Below are positions 1-8,373 of a stretch of 24,359 bases of DNA, one piece after another (within the stretch, counting starts at the first letter, position 1; the number at the start of each line of letters is the position of its first letter). The translations under genes were made by a program, and so were the position numbers. The stretch is taken from positions 1 to 24,359 of IMG/VR virus record IMGVR_UViG_3300042478_002106. One strand, given 5' to 3'. Source of the stretch: a virus. Below the pieces are notes generated by a model. That model was not told where the DNA came from and ran no database searches. It saw only the letters and a list, made by a program, of their open reading frames with translations.

Positions 1-231
1 AATATACAATCCTCTGTATTGTAGTACTCCTCCACTATCATATTCATATGTAAATCTGGGTTCATTAACTGCTGCTGTTTTAATATATCCATCACTTCCA
101 ATGTATGTACCCGAAGTCGATCTGGTGAATACTATTGGGCCGCCAATAGCCCCAGTAGACGGATTAAGGCTTTGTTGAGTTGTAAAATCTCTATAAAAAG
201 TCGCCTTCATATTTCCATAATGAGTAGCCAT
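1..231 (-). CDS. Fibre or receptor-binding protein, N-terminal fragment
   Basis: Seventy-seven codons are visible before the window edge; the C-terminus is missing. The ATG at 231-229 overlaps the stop of the preceding LamG-type gene in a TAATG junction, so translation is probably coupled. The protein starts MATHYGNMKATF and contains FTRSTSGTYIGSDG, then NEPRFTYEYD and a glycine-leucine turn. This pattern (F-x-R-x-S-x-x-TY-x-x-x-DG, then A-x-NEPRF) is a short domain often met in phage tail-fibre and structural proteins. Its place as the last gene of a fibre run supports a surface-exposed tail role. The exact role and receptor are unknown. Confidence 0.75.
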   Translation of the reverse strand, partial: MATHYGNMKATFYRDFTTQQSLNPSTGAIGGPIVFTRSTSGTYIGSDGYIKTAAVNEPRFTYEYDSGGVLQYRGLYI

Positions 232-941
232 TATAGTCCAAACCTTCCTTTAAGAGAGTTATAATTAGTTAATACTTCACTAGCTGAAAGAGCTTTATTA
301 TATACTCGTACTATAGCAATATCTCCGTTATAATAATAGCCTCTACTACCAGCATATCCTCCATAAACTCCTATACTCATACCTCCATTGTTTGTAGCAA
401 TAGTTCCTGTTTGAGAGTCACTATTTTTTAATATTCCATTAACATATAATTTTCTACTTCCTGTTATGAAAGTACCAACAACTTGAAACCAACTAGATGT
501 ATTGATTCCAGCGGCAGCAGTAGTTGTTGTAATTAATTCATTAAATGTACCAAAATTTTGTCTCCAATATATAGTATTTGATTCTTGAAATAAACTATAT
601 TGACTATTAACAGTTCCTTTTTCAAACCAAAAACCGCTTTGTGTTGTTGCATTTGTTCTTATCCAAACTTCAACTGATGGTGTTTGAGTATCGAGTAGTG
701 TGCTATTTGGTACTCTTATAAGTCTGTTATTTGTAGTTCCATTAAAACTAAAATATTTATTACTAACAGAACTATTAAGAACCGGCTGAAAAAGACCGGC
801 TGTTCCAAGTTCTCCTATTATATTACTAGTACTTATATCATAGCAAGAACTTCCACTACCAGGATAACATTTAATATTTGCAAAATCCATGCAAAATACT
901 AATCCATCAGTAACTATTTTAGGAGAATAATCTATACTCAT
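231..941 (-). CDS. LamG/concanavalin-like tail protein
   Basis: A 236-residue protein with the features of a laminin-G-like jelly roll. It has an N-terminal TDGLVFCMDFAN strand, FSFNGTTNN around residues 65-72, PSVEVWIRTN, WFQVVGTF and KLYVNGIL in the middle, and a C-terminal GDIAIVRVYNKALSASEVL helix ending in LKGRFGL. This is the usual layout of LamG_3 domains, which bind sugars or proteins. The start ATG overlaps the stop of the large fibre gene before it, with AGGAG five bases upstream. It probably sits at the fibre tip or is an accessory receptor binder. There is no signal peptide. The family call is from recognisable motifs; the ligand is unknown. Confidence 0.8.
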   Translation of the reverse strand: MSIDYSPKIVTDGLVFCMDFANIKCYPGSGSSCYDISTSNIIGELGTAGLFQPVLNSSVSNKYFSFNGTTNNRLIRVPNSTLLDTQTPSVEVWIRTNATTQSGFWFEKGTVNSQYSLFQESNTIYWRQNFGTFNELITTTTAAAGINTSSWFQVVGTFITGSRKLYVNGILKNSDSQTGTIATNNGGMSIGVYGGYAGSRGYYYNGDIAIVRVYNKALSASEVLTNYNSLKGRFGL

Positions 942-3862
942 TAATTCTCCTTTTCAACAACTAGATGATCAACATCCTTGCGTACTCCAGTTAATGTCCA
1001 GCAGAATTGTAGTTCTCCTAAACTTTTGGCTCGATCAACCTTTACAATAAATCGGTCATTCTGTAAATCAATCTTATCAATATAAATAGTTTTACCATGT
1101 TTAATATTAGTAATTTGAATATTTAAAGTATCGTCATCGTGGATAAGATCTTTTAAATAAGATGGTAGAGATACTGTGCCAACGCCTTTAATCACCGTTC
1201 CTCGTCCTGTTAATCTTACTCCGTGATACGGACTTTCTAGTGAACCATATTCTAAAGAATGATCTTTTTTAGAAGGATGATCAATTCGGAAACTCTTGGT
1301 ACTAGCAGCAAAACTACCGTTAACTTGAAGCTTATATGTTGGAGTTGTTGTGCCTATGCCAACATTACCATTATTAATAACTCTAACCGCTTCTGTAGCA
1401 CCATTATTTCCAACTACTAATTTAATATGATCTGTCGTACCAACATTAGTGGTTGATTTAAGAGTTAAAGAAGATCCTACTAATGTGCCTCCAGCTATAC
1501 CAGCTGTTGGTCGTAGCTCGTTTTGTAAGGTCAAAGCATTAATGTCCCAAACACCAACTTGTGTTGATCCAGAAACTGCTTGATAGGTACCTCCTCCGCC
1601 AATATGAAAGTAGTGTTGACCAGTAACATAGTCTGTTATAAATGGGGCACTAATTAGTAATCTATTTTGTCTATAAAATCCATCATTAGTAAATGAAGTG
1701 CCACCCAAACTAATTTCTGCACCATAGCTTCCATTATGTAAAGATAATAATGACCTTGCTGATGTTCCAGCAGAATTATTAAGTATCTGTATACCATTAT
1801 TAGAATTTGATGCTGGATTAACATTTAATGCGTATGATGGAGTAGCTGTTCCTATTCCAACATTTCCATTATTAATTATAGCAATTCTTGATATTGGGGT
1901 GGTTGAACCAGTAGGAGCAACCTCCAAAGATAAATAACCTCCACCAGAAGTATTTGCCGCAGTATTTGGTGCATTTCCACCAAGTATACGAGCCATAATG
2001 CCTCTATTTGTAGCATTACCTCTATCTCTACTATCAAAATCTATACTAGCAGTGCCTCCCTGATGTCCTCCTGGCCTACTGACTAATAAGTTTATTAATG
2101 GATAATTGGGATTAGTACTAGTATCTTCTGGACTAGTAATTCTCATACCAGAATGATGGATACCAAATGCATATCCTGCGGTAGAATTAATATTAGAGCT
2201 TGATCCAATAGTGGTATTAATGGTAAGAGAACTTTCGGGAGAAGTTGTTCTTATACCAACATTTCCAGCACTAGTTATTCTTAATCTTTCAGAAGCGTCA
2301 GTATCAGCAGATTGAGATGAATTAGTATAAAATCTTATTGTTCCGTCTGAAGAATAATAATAACTAGAGAGTGCTCCAACGCTATTATGTTTTGGCATTG
2401 ACCCGCTCAAATAAACATTGTATCCTCCAGCAAAACCACCACCACCATCCATTGTTGCAACTCTAGCGAATGCCAAATTATTCAGTCTAAATTCAGTATC
2501 TGAAGTAATATATGAAGTAGATCTTATTACTCCACTAACATGTAGCTTATGTGAAGGAGAGCTTATGCCTATTCCAACATTTCCGTTAGAAGATATTCTC
2601 ATGTACTCAGACAATGAGGTTGTTCCACCACCAGCCCAAAATGTTAGAGCATGATTATTGCTAGTGTCTGTTCTATTACTAATGATTCTTGCTCCAGTAT
2701 ATTCTATACTGGAACTTTTTGTAACAAAATCAATGCCAACACCAGCACCAACTCCAACTCCATTAGATCCTGTTAATAATAGTTTTAATGGCCTAACACC
2801 ACTAGCAAATCCAGCAGTATTATTAGTATATTCTATTGTTGTATTTAAATCATTTGTATCAGTTATATGAACTTTACTTTGTGGAGTAACTGTTCCAATA
2901 CCAACATTAGTACCATTATCAAAAATTAAACTATTACCAATTGTTGAGCTACTAGTAAACTTACTTATATAGTTAGTCGTTCCTCCACTGCTAGATATTA
3001 CTCCAGTGCCATTAACACTTAAAGAAGTAAAGTTTCCGCTACTACTAGGAACCCAGTAATCCGTAGATGAATTATATTGTAAGAATTGACCATTAGTCGC
3101 ACCGCTAACATTAACATCGTGGTTATCATTCAAATGACCATAACTAGTTGGTCTTACAAAAATTTTGCCATTACTAGCAGCATCCAAAATTATAGCAGTA
3201 GAAATAGAGTGTTTTGGTTCAACGTTGGTTAACTTACCAGATACAGTAGGGTGAACATATAATATGTCACCGTCTGCCCAAGTTTCATTTCCAACAGCTA
3301 TATTGCTTGCTACATTTCCGCGAGTGTCAATTTCTGTTACATGTCCAAACTGTATAGCATAACCATTATTATTATTATTTATATTTTCTAAAATGAGTCC
3401 AATGAAACGGACTTCACGAACACTACCATTTGCAACATATAGGGACGGTGTAATAATTCCATTGCTGTGAACACCAGTAGCATAAACAGCTTGGCCTTTA
3501 TAAAGCACAGACCCAGTTTGATTTCTTACTCTATAAAAATTATGTTGGCCAATATGAATATCAGTATTATCTGTAAGAGCTACATTAACAGTACCTTCGG
3601 TGTCATTCCATCCAATTTGACCTCTTAATAAATCGGGTTCAACATTGGTATTAAATTGGATAGTCTGAAATGTACCACTAGCTGGGGTAATATATGTTCC
3701 ACTTATACTACTAACACCAAGATTAATAATAGCATTACTACTATTTTTAGTATATAATTTACCATCTCCTATATTTATTCCTAATTCACCTTGGCTTAGT
3801 CCAGTAGCTAGCGGAACAGCACCAGGAGTGCTACTCCTTTTATGTTGTATAATATTTGGCAT
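941..3862 (-). CDS. Large tail fibre protein with GNVGIG repeats
   Basis: A 973-residue fibre protein. Residues 1-50 (MPNIIQHKRSSTPG, then QGELGINIGDGKLY) form an Mtd-like N-terminal attachment domain. About residues 115-250 form a beta domain (KGQAVYATG, GNETWADGDILYV, SGKLTNVEP) that is clearly paralogous to one in the gene ending at 6763. The shaft holds five spaced copies of a (G)NVGIGTxTPxxxLxV motif, near plus-strand positions 1350, 1850, 2250, 2570 and 2890. The C-terminus (FRIDHPSKKD, LEYGSLESPYHGVRLTGRG) is a distinct head domain, not the S74 intramolecular chaperone that often follows GNVGIG repeats. An Asn run (NINNNNNG) comes from an ATT trinucleotide tract near 3365. Likely a trimeric adhesin. 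Confidence 0.8.
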   Translation of the reverse strand: MPNIIQHKRSSTPGAVPLATGLSQGELGINIGDGKLYTKNSSNAIINLGVSSISGTYITPASGTFQTIQFNTNVEPDLLRGQIGWNDTEGTVNVALTDNTDIHIGQHNFYRVRNQTGSVLYKGQAVYATGVHSNGIITPSLYVANGSVREVRFIGLILENINNNNNGYAIQFGHVTEIDTRGNVASNIAVGNETWADGDILYVHPTVSGKLTNVEPKHSISTAIILDAASNGKIFVRPTSYGHLNDNHDVNVSGATNGQFLQYNSSTDYWVPSSSGNFTSLSVNGTGVISSSGGTTNYISKFTSSSTIGNSLIFDNGTNVGIGTVTPQSKVHITDTNDLNTTIEYTNNTAGFASGVRPLKLLLTGSNGVGVGAGVGIDFVTKSSSIEYTGARIISNRTDTSNNHALTFWAGGGTTSLSEYMRISSNGNVGIGISSPSHKLHVSGVIRSTSYITSDTEFRLNNLAFARVATMDGGGGFAGGYNVYLSGSMPKHNSVGALSSYYYSSDGTIRFYTNSSQSADTDASERLRITSAGNVGIRTTSPESSLTINTTIGSSSNINSTAGYAFGIHHSGMRITSPEDTSTNPNYPLINLLVSRPGGHQGGTASIDFDSRDRGNATNRGIMARILGGNAPNTAANTSGGGYLSLEVAPTGSTTPISRIAIINNGNVGIGTATPSYALNVNPASNSNNGIQILNNSAGTSARSLLSLHNGSYGAEISLGGTSFTNDGFYRQNRLLISAPFITDYVTGQHYFHIGGGGTYQAVSGSTQVGVWDINALTLQNELRPTAGIAGGTLVGSSLTLKSTTNVGTTDHIKLVVGNNGATEAVRVINNGNVGIGTTTPTYKLQVNGSFAASTKSFRIDHPSKKDHSLEYGSLESPYHGVRLTGRGTVIKGVGTVSLPSYLKDLIHDDDTLNIQITNIKHGKTIYIDKIDLQNDRFIVKVDRAKSLGELQFCWTLTGVRKDVDHLVVEKEN

Positions 3863-3880
3863 TTAATTTTCTTTAACTAT

Positions 3881-6709
3881 TTAGAACGTTCCGCCATCTA
3901 GTGAGCAATCAACAATAGCAGCACATACTGTTCCTGCGGTTAAGTATGTTGCCGTGGTTACTGCTGTAACGTGTCCCATTCCATCAACAGTAAAACTAGC
4001 AATACCATTACTTCCTTGGGCACCAGTCAATGTTGAAGTATCATTATGGCCAATCGTTATGCTGCCACCTCCATTAGTAATATCTATTGCTGTTCCTTGT
4101 GTCAATGTGGCTTTAGTTAATGTGTTACCAGTAGTATTGCCTATTAATAATTGACCATTAGTATAAGAAGTTTGGCCGGTTCCTCCTTTGTCAACAGCAA
4201 TCGTGGTTGCATTCCATGTTCCAGTAACCACTGTGCCGAGAGTTGTAAGATTAGCACTACCAGCCCAAGTACTAAGAGCAGTATTCTCTACATTACTTAA
4301 TCCTACCTTAGATTTGGCTAAACTAGTTATCCATGATGGATCAGCATATGAACCATATGTATAAATACCGCTTGTAACAGTTCCGGCATTTCCTGTAACA
4401 GAAATGTTCCAAGTACCAGTAGCATTAGATCCACTTATCGAAGGGGCGCCAATACTATTATAAGAAATTGTTCTGGCCGCACTACCATTGAATGTGAAAC
4501 TAGAACTATCTCCGGCTCCACCATTATTAACGGTAATAGAATTTGTGGTATTTCTAGTATCACTCAGTCTGCTATCATTACCTTGACAAAAAGTATTAGC
4601 TGTTGATCCAAAGCTTCCTGTTGTTAATGCTCCAGCAGTTGTTGTTATAATTGGCAAGTTTGCTGTTGAGCCGATAGCACCAGCATTTGTTATATTTCCA
4701 TGAACGTGACCAGCTGTAGCAAAACTACTAGAACTTAAAGAACTATCTTTAACAATCTTACCCGTAGTTCCATCAAACATAGCAAAGTTGCCGCTAGTGG
4801 CGCTAGTTGGGCCGGTTACTAAAATGCTAGCATCAACAATGTTTGTTTGTAAAATATTCCAATTACTACCAACAGAAGCATGAGTGCCAGCAGCAGTGCC
4901 GTCTGTTCCACAAATTATCGTATCATTAACTTCTACTACCGGGCCAGAAGCTCCACCAATTCTACCAGCAACACTAATTTTATATACCCAACCTCTATCA
5001 GCTGCTGGATAATTAGGATTAGTTGAACAGTCTATTGTTCCCTTGAAAATCATAGCATCATTGGTGGCAATGCCACTACCAATCATATTATCAACATAAG
5101 TTTTAACAGCATCTGCTCTTGGTAATGCCCCAGTTCCACCAGTTAATGTTGTTTCAACGCTATATCCGATGTTAAGAGCATCTCCGGTTGTGCCATTCCA
5201 TGTTGGTACATACCCACCAGATGTTGATGCTAGTTTTTTAATTTGTGCATCGTTGGTAACATTGTTCAAACTAAGATCAGTTTTAACTTGAGATGTTGAT
5301 CGTGAAACTAGAGATCTGTCAGCAGAATTAGAATCTGGGGGAGAGCCTCCACCATCAAGCCCAACAAAATAATAAGTTGTATCATTTACATTTGGAGCTT
5401 TAACATAAAATTTATCATTGACTGTACTGAATATATTATAATTATTTGATGAGTCAAGAAAACTTTTTGCACCGTTTATGCTTTGAGTTCCCGTTGTTCT
5501 TACTACAGTACTATCAACAGATATACTATCTGCACTAACATTTATTCCATCTCCCTGACCAATATTAAATGTTCTATCAGCACTAAGATCCCCTCCTCCA
5601 ACTAATCCACTTCCAGCAATCATATTTCTTTTATCTAAAGCTAAAGTACCGCTAGTGTCTGGCAATCTTACTGTAATATTTTGAACGGGGGCATTACTTT
5701 TTAATGTGGTAACATATCCATTACCATTTTCGCTATCAATATCAAGCCTCAAAGCATCACCATCAAATCCTGGGTTAAGATTACCAGCATCAATTTGAAA
5801 ATTAATTTGAGGATGTGTAAATCTAACACCACTTGTGCCTGCTAAAAAATTACCAACATTATTGCCGACTGTTAGACCGTCTCCAAATGTTTTAGCTCCA
5901 CCAATACTTTGGGTTCCTGTTGTTCTTACAACAGTACTATCAACAGCTATAGCATCTGCACTTACGCTAATACCATCACCTTGACCAATATTAAATGTTC
6001 TATTAGCAGCTAATGTTCCTCCACCAGCTAATCCACTACCAGCAGTGAAAGTAATACCAGAAAGTGCTAGATTCTCAACATTTCCTAGTCCAATATCGCT
6101 CTTTAATTCGCTTGGTGTTCTAGTATAAATGGTTTGAGCTGAAGAGTTTGGATTAGAAATAAATACTGGAATATTTGTTGCTGATGAGCTAGTACCAGTA
6201 GCTCTTACTTCAAGGTGTGTATTAACCTGAAAAGTAAATGCAGTAGCCGGTGCTGATCCTGTAAGTAGCTTGAATTTATTAACACTACCATCCCACATGA
6301 AAGATATCTTCGGTGAAGAGCTACCTTCCATGAAAGAGAGTGCCGGAGCATAGTCTGTATCTGACTTAATTCCAACTGCGGAGGAACCACCAGATGTATA
6401 AAATATTTTAGTTCCTTCTATTGTCTGATTTCCTGTTGTGTAAACAGCATTTGTAGTATAGGCGGAGTTTCCATTGATACTTATTGGCCAAGTTCCACTA
6501 GCATTAGATCCTCCTCTTAGTGAATATGCTCCACTACCAGCTATAGCAGGCACTGCTGTTGATATTCCACCTACTCCGCTTCCATAAGCATAATATAGAA
6601 TATTATCATTTTCATTAAAGGCTAATTCTCCATTATATAACGATGCTGCTGATGGTGATCCAGCTGATCCGCTTGATGGTCTTCTTTTAATTCTGATAGT
6701 ATTAGCCAT
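3881..6709 (-). CDS. Large tail fibre protein with duplicated shaft segment
   Basis: A 942-residue glycine, serine and threonine-rich fibre. The N-terminus (MANTIRIKRRPSSGSAGS, then NGELAFNENDNILYY) matches the attachment domain of its neighbours. Two shaft segments (GSGLAGGGTLAANRTFNIGQ and GSGLVGGGDLSADRTFNIGQ, each followed by VDSTVVRTTGTQSI) are near copies. A middle module (DAMIFKGTIDC, PNYPAADRGWVYKISVAG) and a late GGTGQTSYTNGQLLIGN are widespread in phage fibres. It ends in LDGGTF, a tag shared with two other fibres here. AAGGA lies nine bases before the ATG, preceded by a (CU)9 tract in the mRNA. A structural fibre is near certain; the receptor is unknown. Confidence 0.82.
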   Translation of the reverse strand: MANTIRIKRRPSSGSAGSPSAASLYNGELAFNENDNILYYAYGSGVGGISTAVPAIAGSGAYSLRGGSNASGTWPISINGNSAYTTNAVYTTGNQTIEGTKIFYTSGGSSAVGIKSDTDYAPALSFMEGSSSPKISFMWDGSVNKFKLLTGSAPATAFTFQVNTHLEVRATGTSSSATNIPVFISNPNSSAQTIYTRTPSELKSDIGLGNVENLALSGITFTAGSGLAGGGTLAANRTFNIGQGDGISVSADAIAVDSTVVRTTGTQSIGGAKTFGDGLTVGNNVGNFLAGTSGVRFTHPQINFQIDAGNLNPGFDGDALRLDIDSENGNGYVTTLKSNAPVQNITVRLPDTSGTLALDKRNMIAGSGLVGGGDLSADRTFNIGQGDGINVSADSISVDSTVVRTTGTQSINGAKSFLDSSNNYNIFSTVNDKFYVKAPNVNDTTYYFVGLDGGGSPPDSNSADRSLVSRSTSQVKTDLSLNNVTNDAQIKKLASTSGGYVPTWNGTTGDALNIGYSVETTLTGGTGALPRADAVKTYVDNMIGSGIATNDAMIFKGTIDCSTNPNYPAADRGWVYKISVAGRIGGASGPVVEVNDTIICGTDGTAAGTHASVGSNWNILQTNIVDASILVTGPTSATSGNFAMFDGTTGKIVKDSSLSSSSFATAGHVHGNITNAGAIGSTANLPIITTTAGALTTGSFGSTANTFCQGNDSRLSDTRNTTNSITVNNGGAGDSSSFTFNGSAARTISYNSIGAPSISGSNATGTWNISVTGNAGTVTSGIYTYGSYADPSWITSLAKSKVGLSNVENTALSTWAGSANLTTLGTVVTGTWNATTIAVDKGGTGQTSYTNGQLLIGNTTGNTLTKATLTQGTAIDITNGGGSITIGHNDTSTLTGAQGSNGIASFTVDGMGHVTAVTTATYLTAGTVCAAIVDCSLDGGTF
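5481..5620. repeat. 140-base direct repeat in fibre gene, copy 2 in reading order
   Basis: Matches 5907-6046 with scattered third-position changes and the same length. Encodes the second GGG(D/T)L, RTFNIGQGDGI and VDSTVVRTTGTQSI segment of the 942-residue fibre. Shaft growth by in-frame duplication. Confidence 0.8.
5907..6046. repeat. 140-base direct repeat in fibre gene, copy 1 in reading order
   Basis: Partner of 5481-5620; the starts are 426 bases (142 codons) apart, so the duplication keeps the frame. Confidence 0.8.
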
Positions 6710-6726
6710 TATTAAGATTCCTTAAA

Positions 6727-6744
6727 GAGAGAGAGAGAGAGAGA
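6727..6744. repeat. (GA)9 tract in fibre leader
   Basis: Nine GA units on the plus strand, (CU)9 in the leftward mRNA, three bases upstream of the AAGGA ribosome site of the 942-residue fibre. Length changes by slippage would not touch the coding frame but would alter the leader. Confidence 0.9.
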
Positions 6745-6747
6745 TTA

Positions 6748-6763
6748 AAAATATATACACCCC
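6748..6763 (-). promoter_or_regulatory. Candidate late promoter motif ahead of long fibre
   Basis: The minus strand reads GGGTGTATATATTTTTAATC directly after the TAG of the upstream gene, about 45 bases before the fibre ATG. A variant of the GTGTATAAC motif. Confidence 0.4.
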
Positions 6764-7461
6764 TAAACAGTTCCACCATCAATATCGTTTGAATTACTCC
6801 AAGCAGATAAAGAACTATTATATTTTAATAAATTAGAATTAATAGGATTAGTAATACTAACACCATTTAACTGATCAAATTTTGGATTAATAATTGATCT
6901 TATTAAGATTGTACCACTCATATTACTATACAGCACTAAGCCAACTAAAATTATATTATATCGTGGTTTAATTGTTGTTAGCTTACCATAATCATATGGA
7001 CTAACATATAAAATATCTCCATTAGACCAACTTTCGTTACCTGTAGATATGTTGCTAAGGCTGCCTGTTGTATCTACATTCGAAAGCATTCCAAAAACAA
7101 TCGTAAAACCGACAGAGCCGTTGGGTATATATGATGATGATAAGCCTAAAAAGTTTTGTTCACTAGACATGTTGTTCGCACTATATAGCTCAACCGTTGG
7201 CAGGCCACCAGACACATCATATCCGGTAATATAAACTGCTTGACCTTTATTTATAGCATAACCGGAATTATTTTTAATTTGAATAGTGTTTTCGAATGAT
7301 GCAACATAATTCAATTTTAGCCAATTGTCGCTACCATTGCCAATTTTTAATCTGTTTGTGTCAGTTTCAAAACCAAACTCTCCATTAGAAAGAACTGGAT
7401 TTTGAGATGTCCACTCAGACATTACTCCTCTACGAATTTGTATTAATGTTCCTCTTGGCAT
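6763..7461 (-). CDS. Short tail fibre with Mtd-like N-terminal domain
   Basis: A 232-residue protein. Residues 1-52 (LIQIRRG, WTSQNPVLSNGEFGFETDTN, RLKIGNGSDNW) give a textbook Mtd N-terminal-type domain, which anchors fibres to phage tails. Residues about 60-190 (NKGQAVYITG, GNESWSNGDILYVSP, YGKLTTIKP) form the same beta domain as in the 973-residue fibre. It ends NDIDGGTV. The ATG directly follows the TAA of the preceding gene. It looks like an adaptor or short fibre lacking the long shaft of its paralogues. The Mtd name refers to fold similarity only: I see no variable repeat or reverse transcriptase of a diversity-generating system. Confidence 0.8.
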   Translation of the reverse strand: MPRGTLIQIRRGVMSEWTSQNPVLSNGEFGFETDTNRLKIGNGSDNWLKLNYVASFENTIQIKNNSGYAINKGQAVYITGYDVSGGLPTVELYSANNMSSEQNFLGLSSSYIPNGSVGFTIVFGMLSNVDTTGSLSNISTGNESWSNGDILYVSPYDYGKLTTIKPRYNIILVGLVLYSNMSGTILIRSIINPKFDQLNGVSITNPINSNLLKYNSSLSAWSNSNDIDGGTV

Positions 7462-7866
7462 TTATGGTGTTCCTCCATCTATAGAGATGGTAGTTAAAAT
7501 ATCATATAGTCCGCTAATTCTGGATACTGGCAAATTTCCAATCGTAGAAGATATTGGATATCCATAAGGCAAATCACTAGCTAATATTTTTTCAGTATTA
7601 ACTATCTCAATAGTATTATTGTTTTGATACTCAATAGTAATATTATCAGTATCTAATATGCTTGTTTCTATGTCAATAGTATTATTGTTTTGATACTCAA
7701 TAGTAATATTATCAGTAACAGTATCTAATATTCTTGTTTCTATGTCAATAGTATTATTGTTTTGATACTCAATAGTAATATTATTAGTAACAGTATCTAA
7801 TATGCTTGTTTCTATCTCAATAGTATTAGCTACTGGCTCTAAAATTTCCAGTATAAAATCACTCAT
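7462..7866 (-). CDS. Repeat-containing short tail protein ending in DGGTP
   Basis: A 134-residue acidic, Asn, Ile and Thr-rich protein. Residues about 15-90 are three near-identical units carrying NITIEYQNNNTI(D/E)I, of 24, 24 and 22 residues, followed by a linker. The C-terminus LPVSRISGLYDILTTISIDG ends in GGTP, a tag also found on the next two fibre proteins. Repeat units are nearly identical at DNA level, so the amplification is recent. The ATG follows the TAA of the preceding beta-sandwich gene directly. It is probably a tail-tip or fibre-linker protein whose length can change by repeat gain and loss. No enzymatic motif is seen. Confidence 0.65.
   Translation of the reverse strand: MSDFILEILEPVANTIEIETSILDTVTNNITIEYQNNNTIDIETRILDTVTDNITIEYQNNNTIDIETSILDTDNITIEYQNNNTIEIVNTEKILASDLPYGYPISSTIGNLPVSRISGLYDILTTISIDGGTP
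7607..7830. repeat. In-frame tandem repeat, units 66/72/72 bases
   Basis: Starts at 7607, 7673, 7745 and, partly, 7817. Units are nearly identical; the first lacks six bases relative to the others, a loss of two codons. It encodes the NITIEYQNNNTI units of the short tail protein. Confidence 0.9.
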
Positions 7867-8265
7867 TTAGCACACTAGTTCGTTTAAAGATTGACTAAAT
7901 CGTTTAACAAAAGATATTGTTCCAAATAATGGTCTTATAGTATATTTTCCTCCACTAGTATATAAATCATCTGGGCTTTGTAATTCTAAATCATATTTAG
8001 CCATACTAAAAGTATAAGTATTAGTGACTGATGCGGGAATCATAAGAGTTAATTTGCCATTAACTCCATCTATAGTAAATTTATATAAACTATAATCGGT
8101 ATTTTTAGAGCTAAAAGTTTGAAAAGCATTAGTATTGGTTTTCCAGACTAATCGGGCACACCAATTAGTTAAATTTATAGGATTTCCATTAGAATCTTTA
8201 TAAACTAGACTAATTTTAAATGATGTACCTTGCTCTATAGCAAAATCATATTTACTTGCTGCCAT
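7867..8265 (-). CDS. Beta-sandwich tail protein (LtfC/BppU-N-like)
   Basis: The chosen start is the ATG of MAASKYDFAIEQG, with AGGTGA five bases upstream; a GTG three codons earlier is less likely. The 132-residue product follows the layout of small Ig-like beta-sandwich proteins of phage tails: an EQG-x-SF-x-x-x-L opening, DSNGNPINLTNWCARLVW, a GKLTLMIPASVTNTYTF middle and a YDLELQSPDDLYT segment. Such domains, seen in LtfC-like and baseplate upper-protein N-termini, join fibres to the tail. It is the first gene after the capsid terminator, so it may open a separate fibre operon. A GTGTATAAC motif lies about 35 bases upstream. Confidence 0.65.
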   Translation of the reverse strand: MAASKYDFAIEQGTSFKISLVYKDSNGNPINLTNWCARLVWKTNTNAFQTFSSKNTDYSLYKFTIDGVNGKLTLMIPASVTNTYTFSMAKYDLELQSPDDLYTSGGKYTIRPLFGTISFVKRFSQSLNELVC

Positions 8266-8289
8266 AGTATTCACCTATTAGTGTTATTA

Positions 8290-8310
8290 AGATAAATAGT
8301 TATACACCCA
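8290..8310 (-). promoter_or_regulatory. Candidate late promoter motif ahead of fibre operon
   Basis: On the minus strand this reads GGGTGTATAACTATTTATC, between the capsid terminator and the beta-sandwich gene. The GTGTATAAC core recurs ahead of the protease gene, and close variants lie ahead of the portal and the 942-residue fibre. No good -35 box accompanies it, as expected if a phage sigma factor recognised an extended -10 element only. This is inference from four similar sites. Confidence 0.4.
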
Positions 8311-8312
8311 AT

Positions 8313-8340
8313 AAAAAAGGCTGGCACTAGGCCAGCCCTT
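8313..8340 (-). terminator. Intrinsic terminator after major capsid gene
   Basis: On the minus strand a perfect GGCTGGC/GCCAGCC stem with a CTAGT loop is followed directly by TTTTTT. It lies 33 bases past the capsid stop codon. It would end the very abundant capsid transcript and separate it from the fibre genes. Confidence 0.9.
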
Positions 8341-8373
8341 TTCATTGTGATTGCGCTGTAGATGACTATCGGA

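Noticed and set aside
941-1330. S74 chaperone domain at the end of the GNVGIG fibre
   Set aside because: The C-terminus lacks the S74 serine-lysine dyad pattern and instead reads FRIDHPSKKD, YHGVRLTGRG.
2418-2870. Plus-strand ORFs opposite the fibre gene
   Set aside because: Shadows of a repetitive minus-strand frame; no ribosome sites or promoters.
6763-7461. Diversity-generating retroelement linked to the Mtd-like fibre
   Set aside because: No reverse transcriptase, template repeat or C-type lectin variable region is seen; only the N-terminal domain is Mtd-like.
7607-7830. Tandem repeat as non-coding iteron or CRISPR
   Set aside because: Units are in frame, no unique spacers, and lie within a gene of the fibre operon.
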